A DNA stretch of 64,000 nt from Forficula auricularia (lineage: Eukaryota > Arthropoda > Insecta > Dermaptera > Forficulidae), in contig JALMQS010000099.1 of NCBI GenBank assembly GCA_024734495.1, positions 95,728,744 through 95,792,743 of the forward strand. The letters are read 5' to 3'. Below, in pieces: positions 10,883-22,477 of the stretch. The notes beneath the pieces were generated by a model. The model ran no database searches. It saw only the letters and a list, made by a program, of their open reading frames with translations, and was not told the origin of the DNA. Position 1 is the first letter of the stretch; the number at the start of each line of letters is the position of its first letter. The translations under genes were made by a program, and so were the position numbers.

Positions 10883-11871
10883 CAGTCGACTCTCGATAAT
10901 TCGACTACAAGAAAAATTTGAATTATCGAGACTTCGAATTATCAATAAGTTTGAATTACCAAGAGGAAAGAAAAAAATAGAATTATTAAGTGTTTTTATT
11001 ATATTTTTTGGAAATATCTATGAGCCTACATAGATTTTATATATATCCTCAATGAAAAAGTAAAAATAATGAAAATGATAAAAAGACAAAAAATTACGTA
11101 TGGATTAATATTGCAATAGATAATAACATACCTAATTAAAAAAAATTAAGGATGGTTTTTGCTAGGAAAAAATTCGAATTATAAAGAGGGGAAGTGGCCT
11201 AGTTTGAATTATAGAACGTTCTCTAACCCTCTTGTAACGGAAAAGGATTTCCGAGTTATCGAGCGGATCAGAATACACAACATTTTTTCGATTTAAGGAT
11301 GTTCTTTCGTGACAATCCACACAAAAAGTTTTAGTCTCGTAACCACTCTATAAATATGAAAGGTGCTAAAATTTTTAGGTTATTATTCTTTTAACGTGAC
11401 TGTACATAGTACTTTTGCACTACTATATTCTCTTTATGAATTGATCGTTTCCAAGCCATTGATATTATATCCCCTCCACTAAAAATAATGGGCCCCAAAA
11501 ATGTTTTTTTTTTATTTTTTATCAAAACTATGTGGGAAATAATTTCAATTTTTTTTTAAGTTACTCCGAATATATTATTCTAACAAATATTAGTTTTTCA
11601 TTAAGACGGTGAAAGTCTTTCAATGAAAAAAAAAATAATGATCATTTTCCCACCCTTTCCCAATCTACGATATGTAAAAAATTTCATTTTTAATTGCAAT
11701 TATTTCATGTTTGGTGTGGTAAATCGTCTTCAAATTTTAGCAGTGTGTTTATTATGCTTTTAATTACTTATATTCCAAGTTTCGTAAGACTTTTTGAATG
11801 TTTGCATTTATGAAAGAACTACATTAACAAAGTTAACAGCTGAAGAGTTCGAATATATCGAGAATCGACTG
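10883..11871. mobile_element. Pogo/Tigger-like DNA transposon remnant
   Basis: Terminal repeats CAGTCGACTCTCGATAATTCGA and its inverted partner ending TCGAGAATCGACTG are flanked by TA, the target site of the Tc1/mariner/pogo superfamily. The inside repeats the words GAATTATCGAG and GAATTAT. No transposase ORF remains. A Y' MITE (11293-11827) interrupts its right side. Confidence 0.65.
11293..11827. mobile_element. MITE family Y', copy 1, nested in the pogo-like element
   Basis: It starts TTAAGGATGTTCTTTCGTGACAAT and ends TATGAAAGAACTACATTAA. The other copy is at 55265-55797 in a CDC16 intron. Ends and internal order parallel family Y (TTAAGGTAGTTGTTTCGCGACAAT), so the two families look related. 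Confidence 0.7.
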
Positions 11872-12084
11872 TATCAATCTATAATAAATTAAAATATTAA
11901 TCAATCATATTATATAATAAAGAAGGGTAACCAGGAAGATGGAGCCTCTTTGGATCTTGAAAGGCCCTTCTATTACCGAAGAGAATGTAAAATTGATCAT
12001 GTGAAAGGGTGGAGGTGGTGGTGTTTTGTGCGTTCGGGTTTTGAAGGTTTGAAGATTATAACATAATTTCAACTAATAAGTAGG

Positions 12085-12465
12085 TTATAATGAAAGGCAG
12101 TCCATAAATTATTTAAATTTTATTAAATTTCCGACGTTTCGGAGACTTTTTCTCTCCTTCTTCAGGATATTGAATAGTTATTGATGAGTGAGTATAACTC
12201 GGTACCCATTTGTCTCTCCTTTCAGTGATAGCAACAATAATACAATATTTTCCGACATTATACCATAACCAAGTACACTTAAGGTATAATGTTGGAAAAT
12301 ATTGTAATATTGTTGCTATCACTGAAAGGAGAGACAAATGGGAATCGAGTTATACTCACCCATCAATAACTATTCAATACCCTGAAGAAGGAGAAAAAAT
12401 CTCCAAAACGTCGAAATTGAATAAAATTTAAATGATTTATGGACTTGCTTTCATTATAACCTACT
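12085..12465. mobile_element. Fold-back, Penelope-like element
   Basis: About 185-bp arms are inverted copies round a centre near 12258; GTAGGTTATAATGAAAG on the left mirrors CTTTCATTATAACCTAC on the right. Each arm has a hammerhead-type motif; the left one, on the minus strand, is intact. The mirror-image open frames on both strands are by-products of the palindrome. Confidence 0.7.
12128..12172 (-). ncRNA. Hammerhead ribozyme (CUGAAGA core)
   Basis: On the minus strand: CUGAAGA (complement of 12159-12165), a 5-bp stem II GGAGA/UCUCC, GAAAC (complement of 12136-12140) and GUC (complement of 12133-12135). All invariant residues fit. The right-arm copy (about 12380-12412) has AAAA in place of GAAA and is probably inactive. 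Confidence 0.6.
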
Positions 12466-12469
12466 TATT

Positions 12470-13015
12470 TCGCTTACCAGTCCGTCTTTCTAATAAAATA
12501 AATAAAATTAAATAATTTCAACTATTTTGTAAAATTACATTCATTTTGTAAAATTTCAGCGAATGACAAGTTCTATCGACGATAGAGAATCGCTACACTC
12601 ACTAGCGCTCTTTTAAGTCATATCCATCAATTCCAATGGGATAGGAATGGAGGCAGTAACGATTAGGAAGCCAATAACACATGGTTCCTGAAAAAGGTTA
12701 CCCATTTCAAAACACACCGCGCAAGGTGTTACTGAATTTGGGTATTCATTCGAGAAATGATGCTTTGAACATGCCAAGGCCGATGACCGCAATACAAGAT
12801 AACTATGAATTTAAACTAATGTAGTTATAAAAGATCTTTCTCTTGAGAGGGCAATAAAGCAACAGGTCAAAAGTTTTTGGCCCTTTTCTCTACCTTTCAA
12901 TATCAACTTTTATCAATATCCCTTAAAATAAAACCATATATCTCACCTCAACGATCTTTTATTGTTCAGACACTTTGTACACTAATCATTTAAATCATAC
13001 GACTTTCATATAATT
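12470..13015. other. No feature supported
   Basis: A mixed-composition stretch. TTTCAGCGAATGACAAGTTC at 12556 looks like a splice acceptor followed by a short open frame, but the frame stops after about 19 codons and is unrecognised. Confidence 0.25.
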
Positions 13016-13020
13016 AATTA

Positions 13021-13151
13021 CGAGGGGTGAACCGCGATTGGAATTATGTGGAATTATTTTGGAATTCGTTAGATAATTCCCCTGCATCTATTGTCTTCTA
13101 CTTGAAAGTGGAAGTAGGTGTACACGATATTAGGTCGCGGTTCACCCCTCG
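13021..13151. mobile_element. MITE family T, copy 3 (complete, uninterrupted)
   Basis: CGAGGGGTGAACCGCGATTG and its inverted partner TCGCGGTTCACCCCTCG bound 131 bp. This is the reference copy for the family. Confidence 0.8.
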
Positions 13152-13736
13152 ATTATTTATTAAATATATTTTGTCTGCTTGGCACTTTGTTCCCGTAGAA
13201 AGGGTCTTTTTCTTATGAATATCTTAGGAACGAGAAAAAAAGTTATTAAAGCAAATAGTTAATTTTAAGAAATCCTGTTGAGAATTTCATTTTTATTTGA
13301 AAATAACACCAAATATACTTAACCAAATTTGTTCTTCAGAAAAATACAAGACCAAATTATAAATTATTTATTTTCAGATTTCTTTTTCATTAATAAATAA
13401 AAACTATGAAGAAATATGTGTTTTACCTGAAAATTAGTAGATGACCCGTTTTGATGAAAAAAATAAATGGCTAGCTTTTGCTATAACAAAACGAATTTTT
13501 CTATATCTAATCAGATAATTGACCCCATGAGAAATTACAGATTACATATTTCGAATTAAAAAAGACTGAAACCTTAGAAACTATAGTCTTAAACAAATAA
13601 ATTATATCTGTTGCAGTAATAACCCCCGTTTTCACTTCTGAACGGGTTCTTACTAGTTAAAACGCGTTTCACTGAATACCTTTGTGGCAACTAGAGTTTA
13701 CTGATGTTGGTTGAGTTTGGTCCAAAGGTTTAGAAC

Positions 13737-13830
13737 AGTGGTTCCCAACCTTAGGTACATGTACCAGTACCGGTACGCTGACAAGCAGCTACCGGTACGC
13801 GAATGATTTTACAATTTAAAACAAAAATCT
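13737..13830 (+). mobile_element. hAT terminal fragment
   Basis: CAGTGGTTCCCAACCTTAGG is a typical hAT-type terminus, followed by the GTACCGGTACG inner repeat. No matching right end was found nearby, so this is a solo end. Confidence 0.4.
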
Positions 13831-14128
13831 ATTAAAAATCTGTATTACGAAAAAAGAAAAGAAATGACTATAATAACTAATAATCCATACATGTTAATAT
13901 TTTAGTTTGGAATTTCTTATCCATTGTTTGTGTTGTAATTACTTTGTTGGGATTTACCTAATCTCAAAAGATGCCGTCTACACCTGAATGTGTTATCTAT
14001 GACCGCCCCATAAAAATTTGGCACTCGCCTGCTGTGATGCAGATAACTAAGGCTAGACCATCCGCTTGTCAGGACCCTGGAATTTCCAAGATAAACGAAT
14101 TGCTCCCTCCACGAAAATTAGCAATATA

Positions 14129-14600
14129 CAGGGTGGGGCATGAAGATCTACCACATTTTGAAGAGGTATAAAAAATGAAAAAAATTTAACTAGAAAAAAA
14201 TTGAATATGTTTTTGAAAATGAACATAAAATATTTTTTTTTTAATGTGTTTTAAACATCATATGGGACGAAAAAAAGAGGGGGAAGGGGTCAAAAATGAA
14301 AATTCTAGCAAATTCGACCAAACTATGTGTACAAAAGGTGGTTAGTATTTGCATTTCTAGCCTTCTGAGGGTCCAAAGAATATGTATACAAAATTTTGTT
14401 GAGTTTGGTCAAAGGGCCTAAAATTTTCATTTTGCCCCCCCCCCCGCCACCCCCGCCCCATTTTGGGTGGTTAGATTTTGAATTTCTAGACTTTTTGGGG
14501 CCCACAGAATATGTATACAAAAAATTTGGTTGGGTTTGGTCGAAAGGGCTAGAATTTTCATTTTTGACCCCCCACCCCTTGAGAAAAACTATCAAACCCA
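14129..14600. mobile_element. Tc1/mariner-type MITE arm plus G/C minisatellite
   Basis: TACAGGGTGGGGCATGAAGA starts an arm matching the left arm of the complete element at 47272-47680. The right arm is replaced by three units of the G/C minisatellite also seen at 9050-9320. Confidence 0.55.
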
Positions 14601-15071
14601 CGCGGGGAAACCCGAAAAATCTCTAATGACATAGAACCCATCCGCGGAAACCTCAATGAACATTTATATATATACCGGGTGAGTTTTTTATCTTGAGACA
14701 GTCTTATAACTTTAAAAAAAGTGCATTATATGAAAAAAGTTTCAAGTAAAAGTTTGTTTATATCAAGGGGGAAACACGCTATTGTTTGTCGACGTAGAAC
14801 AAGCTTTCAAGGGTATTTCAATGTCAAGTTCTGTTTTTTAAATAGAACCCTATATTTTTCTATACGTCTACTTAATCTATAAAAAAACTGAACAACTTTC
14901 ATAAGAACTATTTTTTTATACGACATCAAATAAACAAAATAGATGAATCAATTAGATCTCAAAAAAATTCTTAATAATTATTTAACTTAATTATCAAATA
15001 ATAATGATTAAATAATTAGTTATTAAATAAATAATCATTAAATCGAAAAGTTACAACTATGAAAATAAGTT

Positions 15072-15392
15072 GAAGGAGACAATAAAAGTGTGTCTTCTGC
15101 TGGAATTATAAATTTTATTTATTTATAACGAGACTATAGTTTCGAGAGGCTTTGCCCTCTTCATCAGTCTATTACAATGTATTCACAGGAATTAATTTAT
15201 GAATGAAAGGTTAAAATCTTTCATGAAGCCACATGAGAAGATTTTAACCTTTCATTCATAAATTAATTCCTGTGAATACATTGTATAATAGATTGATGAA
15301 GAAGGGCAAAGCCTCAAAACTATAGTCTCGTTATAAATAAATAAAATTTATAATTCCAGCAGAAACACATCTTTTATTGTCTCCTTCAATAT
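15072..15392. mobile_element. Ribozyme-bearing palindrome nested in element S
   Basis: Two arms of about 150 bp fold round a centre near 15225; AAGGAGACAATAAAAGTGTG is mirrored by a slightly shortened copy ending TTGTCTCCTT. Each arm contains a hammerhead region. The same family, with shorter arms, sits in MITE T at 7659-7893. No ORF. Confidence 0.7.
15128..15174 (-). ncRNA. Hammerhead ribozyme, minus arm
   Basis: CUGAUGA (complement of 15161-15167), stem II GAGGGC-aaa-GCCUCU, GAAAC (complement of 15139-15143), CUAUAG and GUC. The plus-arm copy at 15285-15332 has UUGAUGA and AAAA in place of CUGAUGA and GAAA and should not cleave. Confidence 0.65.
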
Positions 15393-15587
15393 ATAAAAAT
15401 TCTGCTACTCTCGGCAAAAACTTTCAATTTAATGAAAATAAGTGTTTATAATAATATTAAAACTTCGCTATACTCAGATTTAAGATATTATTTTATACTT
15501 AATAGAACTAGTTAAAATTCTTGAGTTTAAAAAAGTTTATTTCTCATGTCAATTGAGTAGAAGTTATATTGTATTACCATAATATAA

Positions 15588-15890
15588 ATGGAGCATTTTT
15601 ATGTTGAAGACAGAATTAAAATGGTCTTAATTTATGAGATAAAAGTGGAAGAAGTTTTAGGGGTTGCCATTAAAATGAATTCCGAGCGTTTTCCTGATAG
15701 GAATACACCCTCAAAAGCTTCATTTTATTGTATTGTAAAATCTGTTAAAAAAAACAAAAAAAAAAACAGGAAATGTAAAGGCTACGAAGAAATTGGGACA
15801 GGCCAAAATAAGGAAATTGGAACTGGAATTCATCCTTGCAGACTTGCAATTCACTCTGGAATGTCTCAGAACAATTTCGAAAAATTATAA
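15588..15890 (+). pseudogene. Mariner-like transposase N-terminal (HTH) fragment
   Basis: A 100-residue frame includes LIYEIKVEEVLGVAIKMN and ERFPDRNTPSKASFYCIVKS. This spacing matches the helix-turn-helix region (DUF4817-type) that begins many insect mariner-like transposases (LIYGE...ERFPxRxxPS...F...V). The later part (HPCRLAIHSGMSQNN) fits the second helix-turn-helix. The catalytic domain is absent, so it cannot be an active transposase. Confidence 0.55.
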
Positions 15891-16309
15891 AATTATTATT
15901 TAATTATTTATTTAATAATTAATTATTTAATCATAATTATTTGATAACTAAGTTAGATAATTGTTAAAAATAATTATTAAGATTTTTTTAGATCTAATTG
16001 ATTTATGTATTTTGTTTATTTGATGTCGTATAAAAAAATAGTTCTAATGAAAGTTGTTCAGTGTTTTTTGTAGATTAAGTAGACGTATGCAAAAATATAG
16101 TTCTATTTAAAAAACAGTAGTTGACCTTGAAATACCCTCGAAAGCTTGTTCTAGGTCGACAAACAATAGCGTAGTTTAGTTTCCCCCTTGATATAAATAA
16201 TAAATATAAAACTTGATATAAAACTTATTTGAAACATTTTTCCATATAATGCACTGTTTTTGAGTTATAAGACTGTCTCAAGATAAAAAACTCACCCGGT
16301 AGATGTATA

Positions 16310-17180
16310 TGTTTATTTGCATCAAGCAGAGGACAACATCAATGATTTCTTTTTAGGAAATGCTATCTCGACATAACAAAAAATTTTCAATTAAATTTCT
16401 TAATTTCTATGTTTGAAAATGAGGTGTTTAGGATTGCCACGTTATCAAAAAGAGAGAAAGGACAGAAACTCTCTTTCATTTTTCACTAATACATTCAACT
16501 AGATTTTTTATATTTATGAGACGGGTTTATGTTAAAAATACTATACATAATAAATTTCCGAAACATTTAGTTCAATTTATTATATAGATAAAACAATGAT
16601 TTTTAGAAAAGCTTTATAATAAAAGCATAAAAAGGTCTAATAAATACGAATTGGATCTTTTTATTTTTATTATCTGAAAAGATATCTATAAAGGTTTAAT
16701 AAACAAGAAAAGGAAGAGAATGGGTCAAGTAATAATTCTCTCGGAATTTATCCCTTTTTAGTGTTATATAAATTATTTATTATCAAGACATTAAAAAGGA
16801 AATATCGGTATTTAGATGAAAGAAAAAAAAATACTTGAAAATAGGTAATTTCTAAAACAATCAACAATTTGATTAGGACATTATGTATTAATCTAGGAGT
16901 GATAAAATAGACCCTAAAATAAAACATTTATTTTTCCTTTATAAAATTATTCTTGTTACGTTTAACGAGCTGAGCTCGCCGGGTAGATTGAATATCAAAT
17001 ACGCCAAAAATATATTTATGTTTTTTATAACTTTTCCTTGTTTAGAAATATCTGGAATATAAAGGAAAAAGATTTTTATTTGCCTGAGTGTATCTGAATT
17101 ACGAGACCCAGAATAACTCGAGATCTAATGCCAGTAGAGATCGTTCCAGTGCCAACATATTTATTGTATTTCTAATACTA
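16310..17180. other. AT-rich, nothing recognised
   Basis: No coding frame, structured repeat or tRNA-like motif that I can support. Confidence 0.35.
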
Positions 17181-17185
17181 AAAAC

Positions 17186-17319
17186 CGAGGTGAACTGCGA
17201 CCTAATATCCTGTACACATACTTCCACTTCCAAATAGAAGACAATAAATTATCTAATGAATTCAAAAAGTAATTCCAAAAGAGAGGTACTACCTAATTCC
17301 AATCGCGGTTCACCCCTCG
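17186..17319. mobile_element. MITE family T, copy 4 (inverted)
   Basis: CGAGGTGAACTGCGACCTAA to CGCGGTTCACCCCTCG, orientation opposite to copy 3, same internal words in reverse complement. Confidence 0.75.
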
Positions 17320-17906
17320 CTAAAAACTATTTAGATTTTGAGCTTTCTAGTTTATAAAAGATGTTTAAAATGAGGAAAAATGAAAAATGAGAAAAATATC
17401 AAATCATTATATAGAGAGCTCTTGAACGGGGGTAGTTAACGAGCTACCGTAAAAGTTTATATTTATAAGCTGCAACTTTGTGCCAAGCTTCAGCTTTCTA
17501 GATTATAAATAAAAAATTGACAAATTTCTAAAAGAGAGTGTACCAAGTCTTGAACAAGTTTTCACTTTTTCCTTTAATTATTTAAACAAACTTTGTTCTC
17601 ATCGAGGATATATTATATGCAAAAGATATTTTAAATATTGAAATTAGATTTTCATAAGATGATATGATGATACGTATTTTGGATAAAATTATGCATTTAA
17701 ATGATATATACTTTATCTTTTATTGCTTAGTGGCAAGGGACGGATGGACATTTTTTCTATGCATTTAAGTTGATAAATAATTGAGATACGAAAATGTAAT
17801 TTCATTATATTTATATTCTAGGACTAAATTCGCTTTGGTTTCATATATTAGGTCTTTAAATGAAACCAACAAAATTCTCTCATTAACTAAAATCTGTTCG
17901 ATTACC

Positions 17907-18335
17907 CTAAGGGCCAGTTGTATGTCGGTTGGTAAAGGCTTTGTAAAAGTTGAAAAAATGGTAAAACCTTAGAATTGACCCTGTGCCACAGCCGGATGGC
18001 CAAACAGATGACACGCACTTTCATCTGATGGGCCATCTCGCCGGGACCAAGGTGCATTCTAAGGTTGTACCCTTTGTCAATTTTTACAAAGCCTTTACCA
18101 AGCGTCATACAACTGGTCCCAAGTCTACACTTAGGCCCAGTTGTAAGTCGGTTTGTAAAGACTTTGTTAAAGTTAACAAAGGGTAAAACCTTAGAGTTCA
18201 CCTTGTGCCCGCCGGGATGAATGAAAGTGCGTGATCATCCTGATTGGCCATCCGGCAGGGGACAAGTTGAATTATAAGGTTTTACCCTTTGTCAACTTTT
18301 ACAAGATTTACCAGCCGACATACACCTGGCCTTAG
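17907..18335. mobile_element. MITE family V, two adjacent copies
   Basis: Copy 1 (17907-18120) opens CTAAGGGCCAGTTGTATGTC and closes with the inverted partner. Copy 2 (18129-18335) follows after 8 bp in the same orientation. Both fold on GGTAAAACCTTAGAATT-type arms. A third copy is at 22173-22458. The outer ends resemble family U (CTAAGGGCCGGTTGTATGTC). Confidence 0.75.
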
Positions 18336-18445
18336 AATCGAATGATGCAAAACATAATTGAAATGTCGAAACAAATTTTTTTATAAAAAAGTAAGTAAAT
18401 TTAATTTAATTTTTTTTATGGACTTCGGAAACCATTATGGTCAAT

Positions 18446-18466
18446 GTGTGTGTGTGTGTGTGTGTA
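18446..18466. repeat. (TG)n microsatellite
   Basis: About ten TG units in a row. Confidence 0.9.
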
Positions 18467-18477
18467 AATTAGTGTAG

Positions 18478-18566
18478 GGATCAGATTAAAGTCAGATTGC
18501 AGCGACTCGGGCTTACTTGATTAGAAGGTGTTTTACGTTATCCACTCGACCAACGATATCTATTTA
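18478..18566 (-). repeat. SINE-2 head, minus strand
   Basis: On the minus strand GTTGGTCGAGTGGATAACGT and CCTTCTAATCAAGTAAGCCCGAGT match the tRNA-like head of the 7370-7490 copy, with a degraded B box (CCCGAGTCGC). Confidence 0.5.
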
Positions 18567-18569
18567 GGA

Positions 18570-19340
18570 CTTTATTCTAGAAAAATAAAGCTAATAAAAC
18601 ATCAATATTGGCTAGCAAGAGGCTTGCCGAAGGAGGGCCTTGCAGTTAGTAGCATATAAATGTCTCATCTAACTTTATTGCCTAAACTTCTCTTTTTATT
18701 AACAACTCAACCAGAGAAGCATCAAATGTACAATATAAATAGAATCCCCCATTCAAAACATAATAGAGAAAAATTATTAAAAATAATCTAAAGCCACATT
18801 ATAAAATAGACCAGCATTAAAAAACAATTAAAATGTCTTTTCTCTTCATCAATTCAATACATATATCTAATAATGTTAAACCAGGAGCGACAAAAAGCAG
18901 ACATTTTTCTAGATTTATTTGCATAAAAAGAAGATTAATTCGTAAAAATTTTGAGATACCAAAACACAATTTCATATTCGTCATCTGAATGATTGATTTT
19001 TATATTAGACTTGGAAATTAATGTTACTAAAATTAAATGTTGTTGCAAATCACAATTTATGTGGAATTTCAGCTGATTATTTATCAATGATGATAGTATT
19101 GAAAATAAATAAATATATACTAAAATTTAAAGTAAAATTGTATCAAATCTTATCTTATAAATAACATTAAAATTTAATCATGATTTCATTAAATTATATG
19201 TACCTATGTTTATTAATTAAATAATGTTGATCATTTCTAAATAATATTTGATTAATCTGGTGTAAGAATTTAGGAAGAAATTAGTAAAATTATAGCAAAA
19301 ATAATAGAAAACATTAAAATGAATAAATAAATATAAAAAA
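18570..19340. other. AT-rich, nothing recognised
   Basis: No coding or structured feature supported. Confidence 0.35.
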
Positions 19341-19346
19341 TTAAGA

Positions 19347-20007
19347 TTAAGGTAGTTGTTTCGCGACAATACTAGCAAAAAGTTAATGATAGAGTATATA
19401 GAACAGACAATAAGGATTCATAATTCATAAGCCCCAAAACTTTTTGCTGTTTATGTACCACTACTAGCCAATCCCGTGCTCGTTCGACAAATCTGGCAAC
19501 ATTGTCCGAACTTGAATATTTTTATCATAGAAATGACAGATAAAATAGATTATAAAGGTCGATTTATTAAACAAAAAGTTCTTAATAAACGATTAAATGG
19601 CTAAAGCGAAAAAACGTAAAAAAAAGTACTAAAGTTAATCCACTTTTAGGTTAAATATATACATTGTTGCCAGCTTGTTTTTAGTGTAAATTTTTTATTA
19701 TTCATTTTCCATTATTTATTCATTATTATCTCAAAAACGGTGATGTAACTATGAATTAGTTTTTTATAACAATGGTAAGAAGAGTTTCTTAATTATAATT
19801 AAATATGTATGTAAATTTTCCAATATCCCGTCTAGTGCAATGTATAAGAGTCAGAAAAACTCTTATCTTTGGAATTTAATATCTCCGGAACTATATTATT
19901 CATAAATTTCGTTTTGCCACCAATCGATGCAGAAGTATTTAAACAATAATCTGCCTAAATTTCAAAAAAATCCTAAGAAAACCCATATGGTGAAACAACT
20001 ACCTTAA
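19347..20007 (+). mobile_element. MITE/DNA element family Y, copy 1 (complete)
   Basis: It begins TTAAGGTAGTTGTTTCGCGA and ends GGTGAAACAACTACCTTAA, inverted repeats of about 17 bp. At about 660 bp it is the uninterrupted reference. Copies at 25216-30016 (inverted, interrupted), 32051-33711 (interrupted) and 43185-44527 (interrupted) share it. No transposase frame. Confidence 0.8.
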
Positions 20008-20350
20008 AAAATGGTCCTCATTATGGGATGAATTTCGATTGCAGATTGCATTTCGGACGACTTTTCTTATTTTTTTATATAACATAGGTATCTTATATAA
20101 TCCAAATTTGTCTTTCCTGGGGAACTCTTTTTTACATGCTTTATATTAGCTTCACCTGTATGTATCTATGTACCTATTTATATTTATTTATGTGACTTTT
20201 GTTCTGTTAAATTCTTCAAACATTTCTCTATAATTGTTTATCTACTGAATTTAAATGAAATTATAAAAGAAAAAAATTCATTCTGTTAAATTTCGCACTT
20301 TTCTTTATAAAAATAATCAAGACTAAAGTAAAAGAATAAATTATATTTTA

Positions 20351-20510
20351 AAAAAACTAAAAAACAGCTTCTAAAAAGTACCAAATAATGTAATAGTTAA
20401 TCAAAAAGCGGGTCACTTTGTCGAAATTAATTAAGAGTCTGCGTCCCAGACTTTTTGATTAACTATTACATTATTTGGTACTTTTAGAAGCTGTTTTTTA
20501 GTTTTTTTTA
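20351..20510. mobile_element. Small fold-back MITE, copy 1
   Basis: AAAAAACTAAAAAACAGCTT is mirrored by AGCTGTTTTTTAGTTTTTTT, with a second palindromic block TAGTTAATCAAAAAG inside. A sister copy is at 37877-38031. Confidence 0.75.
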
Positions 20511-21050
20511 AATTTTAATAAGAATTTATTCTAGTATTTTTAAAAAGGCTATGACAATGTTGATACAAAGTCTACAAAAAAGCTTCTTATTGACAGATAA
20601 TGAAAATAAATAGCTCAGAAAACATCAATTTTTGAGTCATTTATTAAGAAGCATTTTTGTAGTTTGTAGAAATGCAGTGTGTCTTTATTTTAATCAAAAA
20701 AGGGCTGGAACAAAATGGTGTTCTACAAAATGGTGACCTTAACAGTAGACGAATTACCGTCAAGAGATTTGAATAGAATAAATTTAATTAATATGATAAA
20801 TCTAAATAAATGCAATCAACATTCGTTTCTTGTTGATGACGACTTTTTTCAATATACCCCAAATATTGATTAGAAATTCTTCAAATAATAAATTGGATAT
20901 AGGATCTTTTGAAATTGTAGTAAATATAAACCGCATTATAAACAACAACGTCAAAATATATAAAAATTGATCGAAATTTTATTTTTTTAGTTAATCAAAT
21001 TAATATTATAATTAAATAAAATAAAAAATAAAAATTTATCTATTTTCCAC
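20510..21050. other. No feature supported
   Basis: AT-rich intergenic-type sequence without recognisable gene or element boundaries. Confidence 0.3.
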
Positions 21051-21053
21051 TCA

Positions 21054-21490
21054 CCTGTTGTGTAGATAAAATATTTCACAAATAAGTGTTTTCAAACACA
21101 TAAGTTACACATATATGATGGTGATAATTAAAGAATATAAAAAAGACAATGATTTCACATTGATGTTTGCAAATAAGTATAAAAAAAAGGTATTGTGGGA
21201 GCAGAGAGTGAATTGAAATACCGCTGCAACAGTTTTGCGAAGACGCCGCCGATGGAAGTGAACTTGTCTTTGAATTTGGACTTTGACTGGAGCCCGAAGA
21301 GGGGTTGACCAATAGGAGACAGGGTGGGGGCGGAGGGGTGTGACGCCCCGCCTCCACACGCCTTCGTCAAAGGGTAGCAAAACTACACGTCGCCAATACA
21401 CCAATACATACAACACACTATAAATTATCAAAGAGAGTGCTAGGGTGGTAGAATCGACGGGCCTCGGAGTACGGGCGGGCTTCCACGAAC
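21054..21490 (-). promoter_or_regulatory. Possible promoter and non-coding first exon of an unseen minus-strand gene
   Basis: Positions 21220-21490 are sharply GC-rich in an AT-rich setting. An inverted CCAAT box (ATTGG on the minus strand) is at about 21311. At 21048-21056 the minus strand reads ACAG/GTGAGTGG, a near-ideal splice donor. No conserved protein is visible, so if this is an exon it is probably a 5' UTR, with the body of the gene to the left. Inference only. Confidence 0.3.
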
Positions 21491-21699
21491 CAAGAACATT
21501 TTTTTTTAAATTTAAATACCTATATATATTATTATTATTATTATTTCGTTATTCGATTACCAACTTACTTAAAAAAATTGAAGTAAAAAAGGAGGTAACT
21601 TTAATTTTTGTTTAGAAAACTATAAAAAAACGTTTCAAAATTCTAAGCTGTGATAAAATATTATTATTTTGATTAGTTATGTCCATCGATTAAATTATT

Positions 21700-21930
21700 A
21701 AAGTTGTTATCGAGAAATAAGGACTATATTTAAAATTTGTATTTTATTGTCAACTATTGTTGACTTCTTCGGGGCTCAAATAGTTATATTCCTTGCATAT
21801 TTATTATTTTTTATAATGCTTTCTTAGCAAACATAGCCCTGAAGAAGTCAACAAAGTTGATGAAACGTTAGTAATTAAATAATTATTTGCTAAAAAAATA
21901 TAGTCCTTATTTTCCGATAACAACTTTAAA
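21700..21930. mobile_element. Fold-back, Penelope-like element (relative of 3148-3530)
   Basis: AAGTTGTTATCGAGAAATAAGGAC is mirrored, with changes, by GTCCTTATTTTCCGATAACAACTT. Each arm carries the CTGAAGA/hairpin/GAAAC region. Confidence 0.6.
21834..21873 (+). ncRNA. Hammerhead ribozyme-like motif
   Basis: CTGAAGA (21839-21845), hairpin GTCAA-caaag-TTGAT, GAAAC (21862-21866), then GTT. The core fits the consensus; GUU is a permitted but weaker cleavage site. The left-arm copy has lost the core. Confidence 0.4.
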
Positions 21931-22172
21931 AAATATTATTTTTGATTGAGAAATTGATGGAAGGCATCCCAACAGAGATGTATCTTATTTTAGATACAAA
22001 GTATTTGAAATACAGATACAAGATACATTCTTTTGGTTTCTTAGTATTTTGTAAATACTAAGTTTGCTAAAATACTTTTACTAAATTACCTATGAATTTT
22101 TTTACATTACGGCATCCCATCATAAAGACAAAACTGAATGCACCCTTAAAATTTTAATTTATCAACCTATTA

Positions 22173-22458
22173 TGGGCCAGTTGTATGTCGGTTGGTAAAG
22201 TCTTTGTAAAAGTTGACAAGGTGCAAAACCTTAGAATTCACCTTGTGCCTGGCCGGGTGGCCAATCATATGAAATCACTATTCAAAAGTTGACAAAGGGT
22301 AAAACCTTAGAATTCACCTTGTGCCCGGCCAGATGGCCAATCCGATGACACTTACTTTCATCTAATTGGACATCCCACCGGACACAATGTGAATTCTAAG
22401 GTTTTATACTTTGTCAACTTTTACAAAGACTTTACCAACCCACAAACAACTGGCCCTA
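22173..22458. mobile_element. MITE family V, copy 3
   Basis: TATGGGCCAGTTGTATGTCG to the inverted end CAACTGGCCCTAAA. The left arm contains an internal duplication (AAAACCTTAGAATTCACCTT occurs twice), making it longer than copies 1 and 2. Confidence 0.75.
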
Positions 22459-22477
22459 AAAGACTATATGGTCTAGT

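Larger units (their letters stand above)
14675..16299 (+). mobile_element. Element S: large fold-back DNA transposon with transposase N-terminus
   Basis: CCGGGTGAGTTTTTTATCTT at the left is mirrored by AAGATAAAAAACTCACCCGG at the right, both flanked by TA. The inverted arms are roughly 380 bp (14675-15060 and 15885-16299). The core holds a transposase N-terminal fragment (15588-15890) and a nested ribozyme palindrome (15072-15392). TA target and domain content place it in the mariner superfamily. Confidence 0.7.

Noticed and set aside
12113..12431. Mirror-image frames on both strands encoding nearly the same peptide
   Set aside because: Direct by-product of the palindrome at 12085-12465.
14323..14626. 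Open frames of 76-92 codons on both strands with poly-Pro/Gly
   Set aside because: They are translations of the G/C tract and minisatellite, without codon bias or homology.
21076..21431. Overlapping minus-strand open frames up to 108 codons
   Set aside because: Three frames are open at once over a GC-rich block and none resembles a known protein; treated as a possible UTR or promoter instead.
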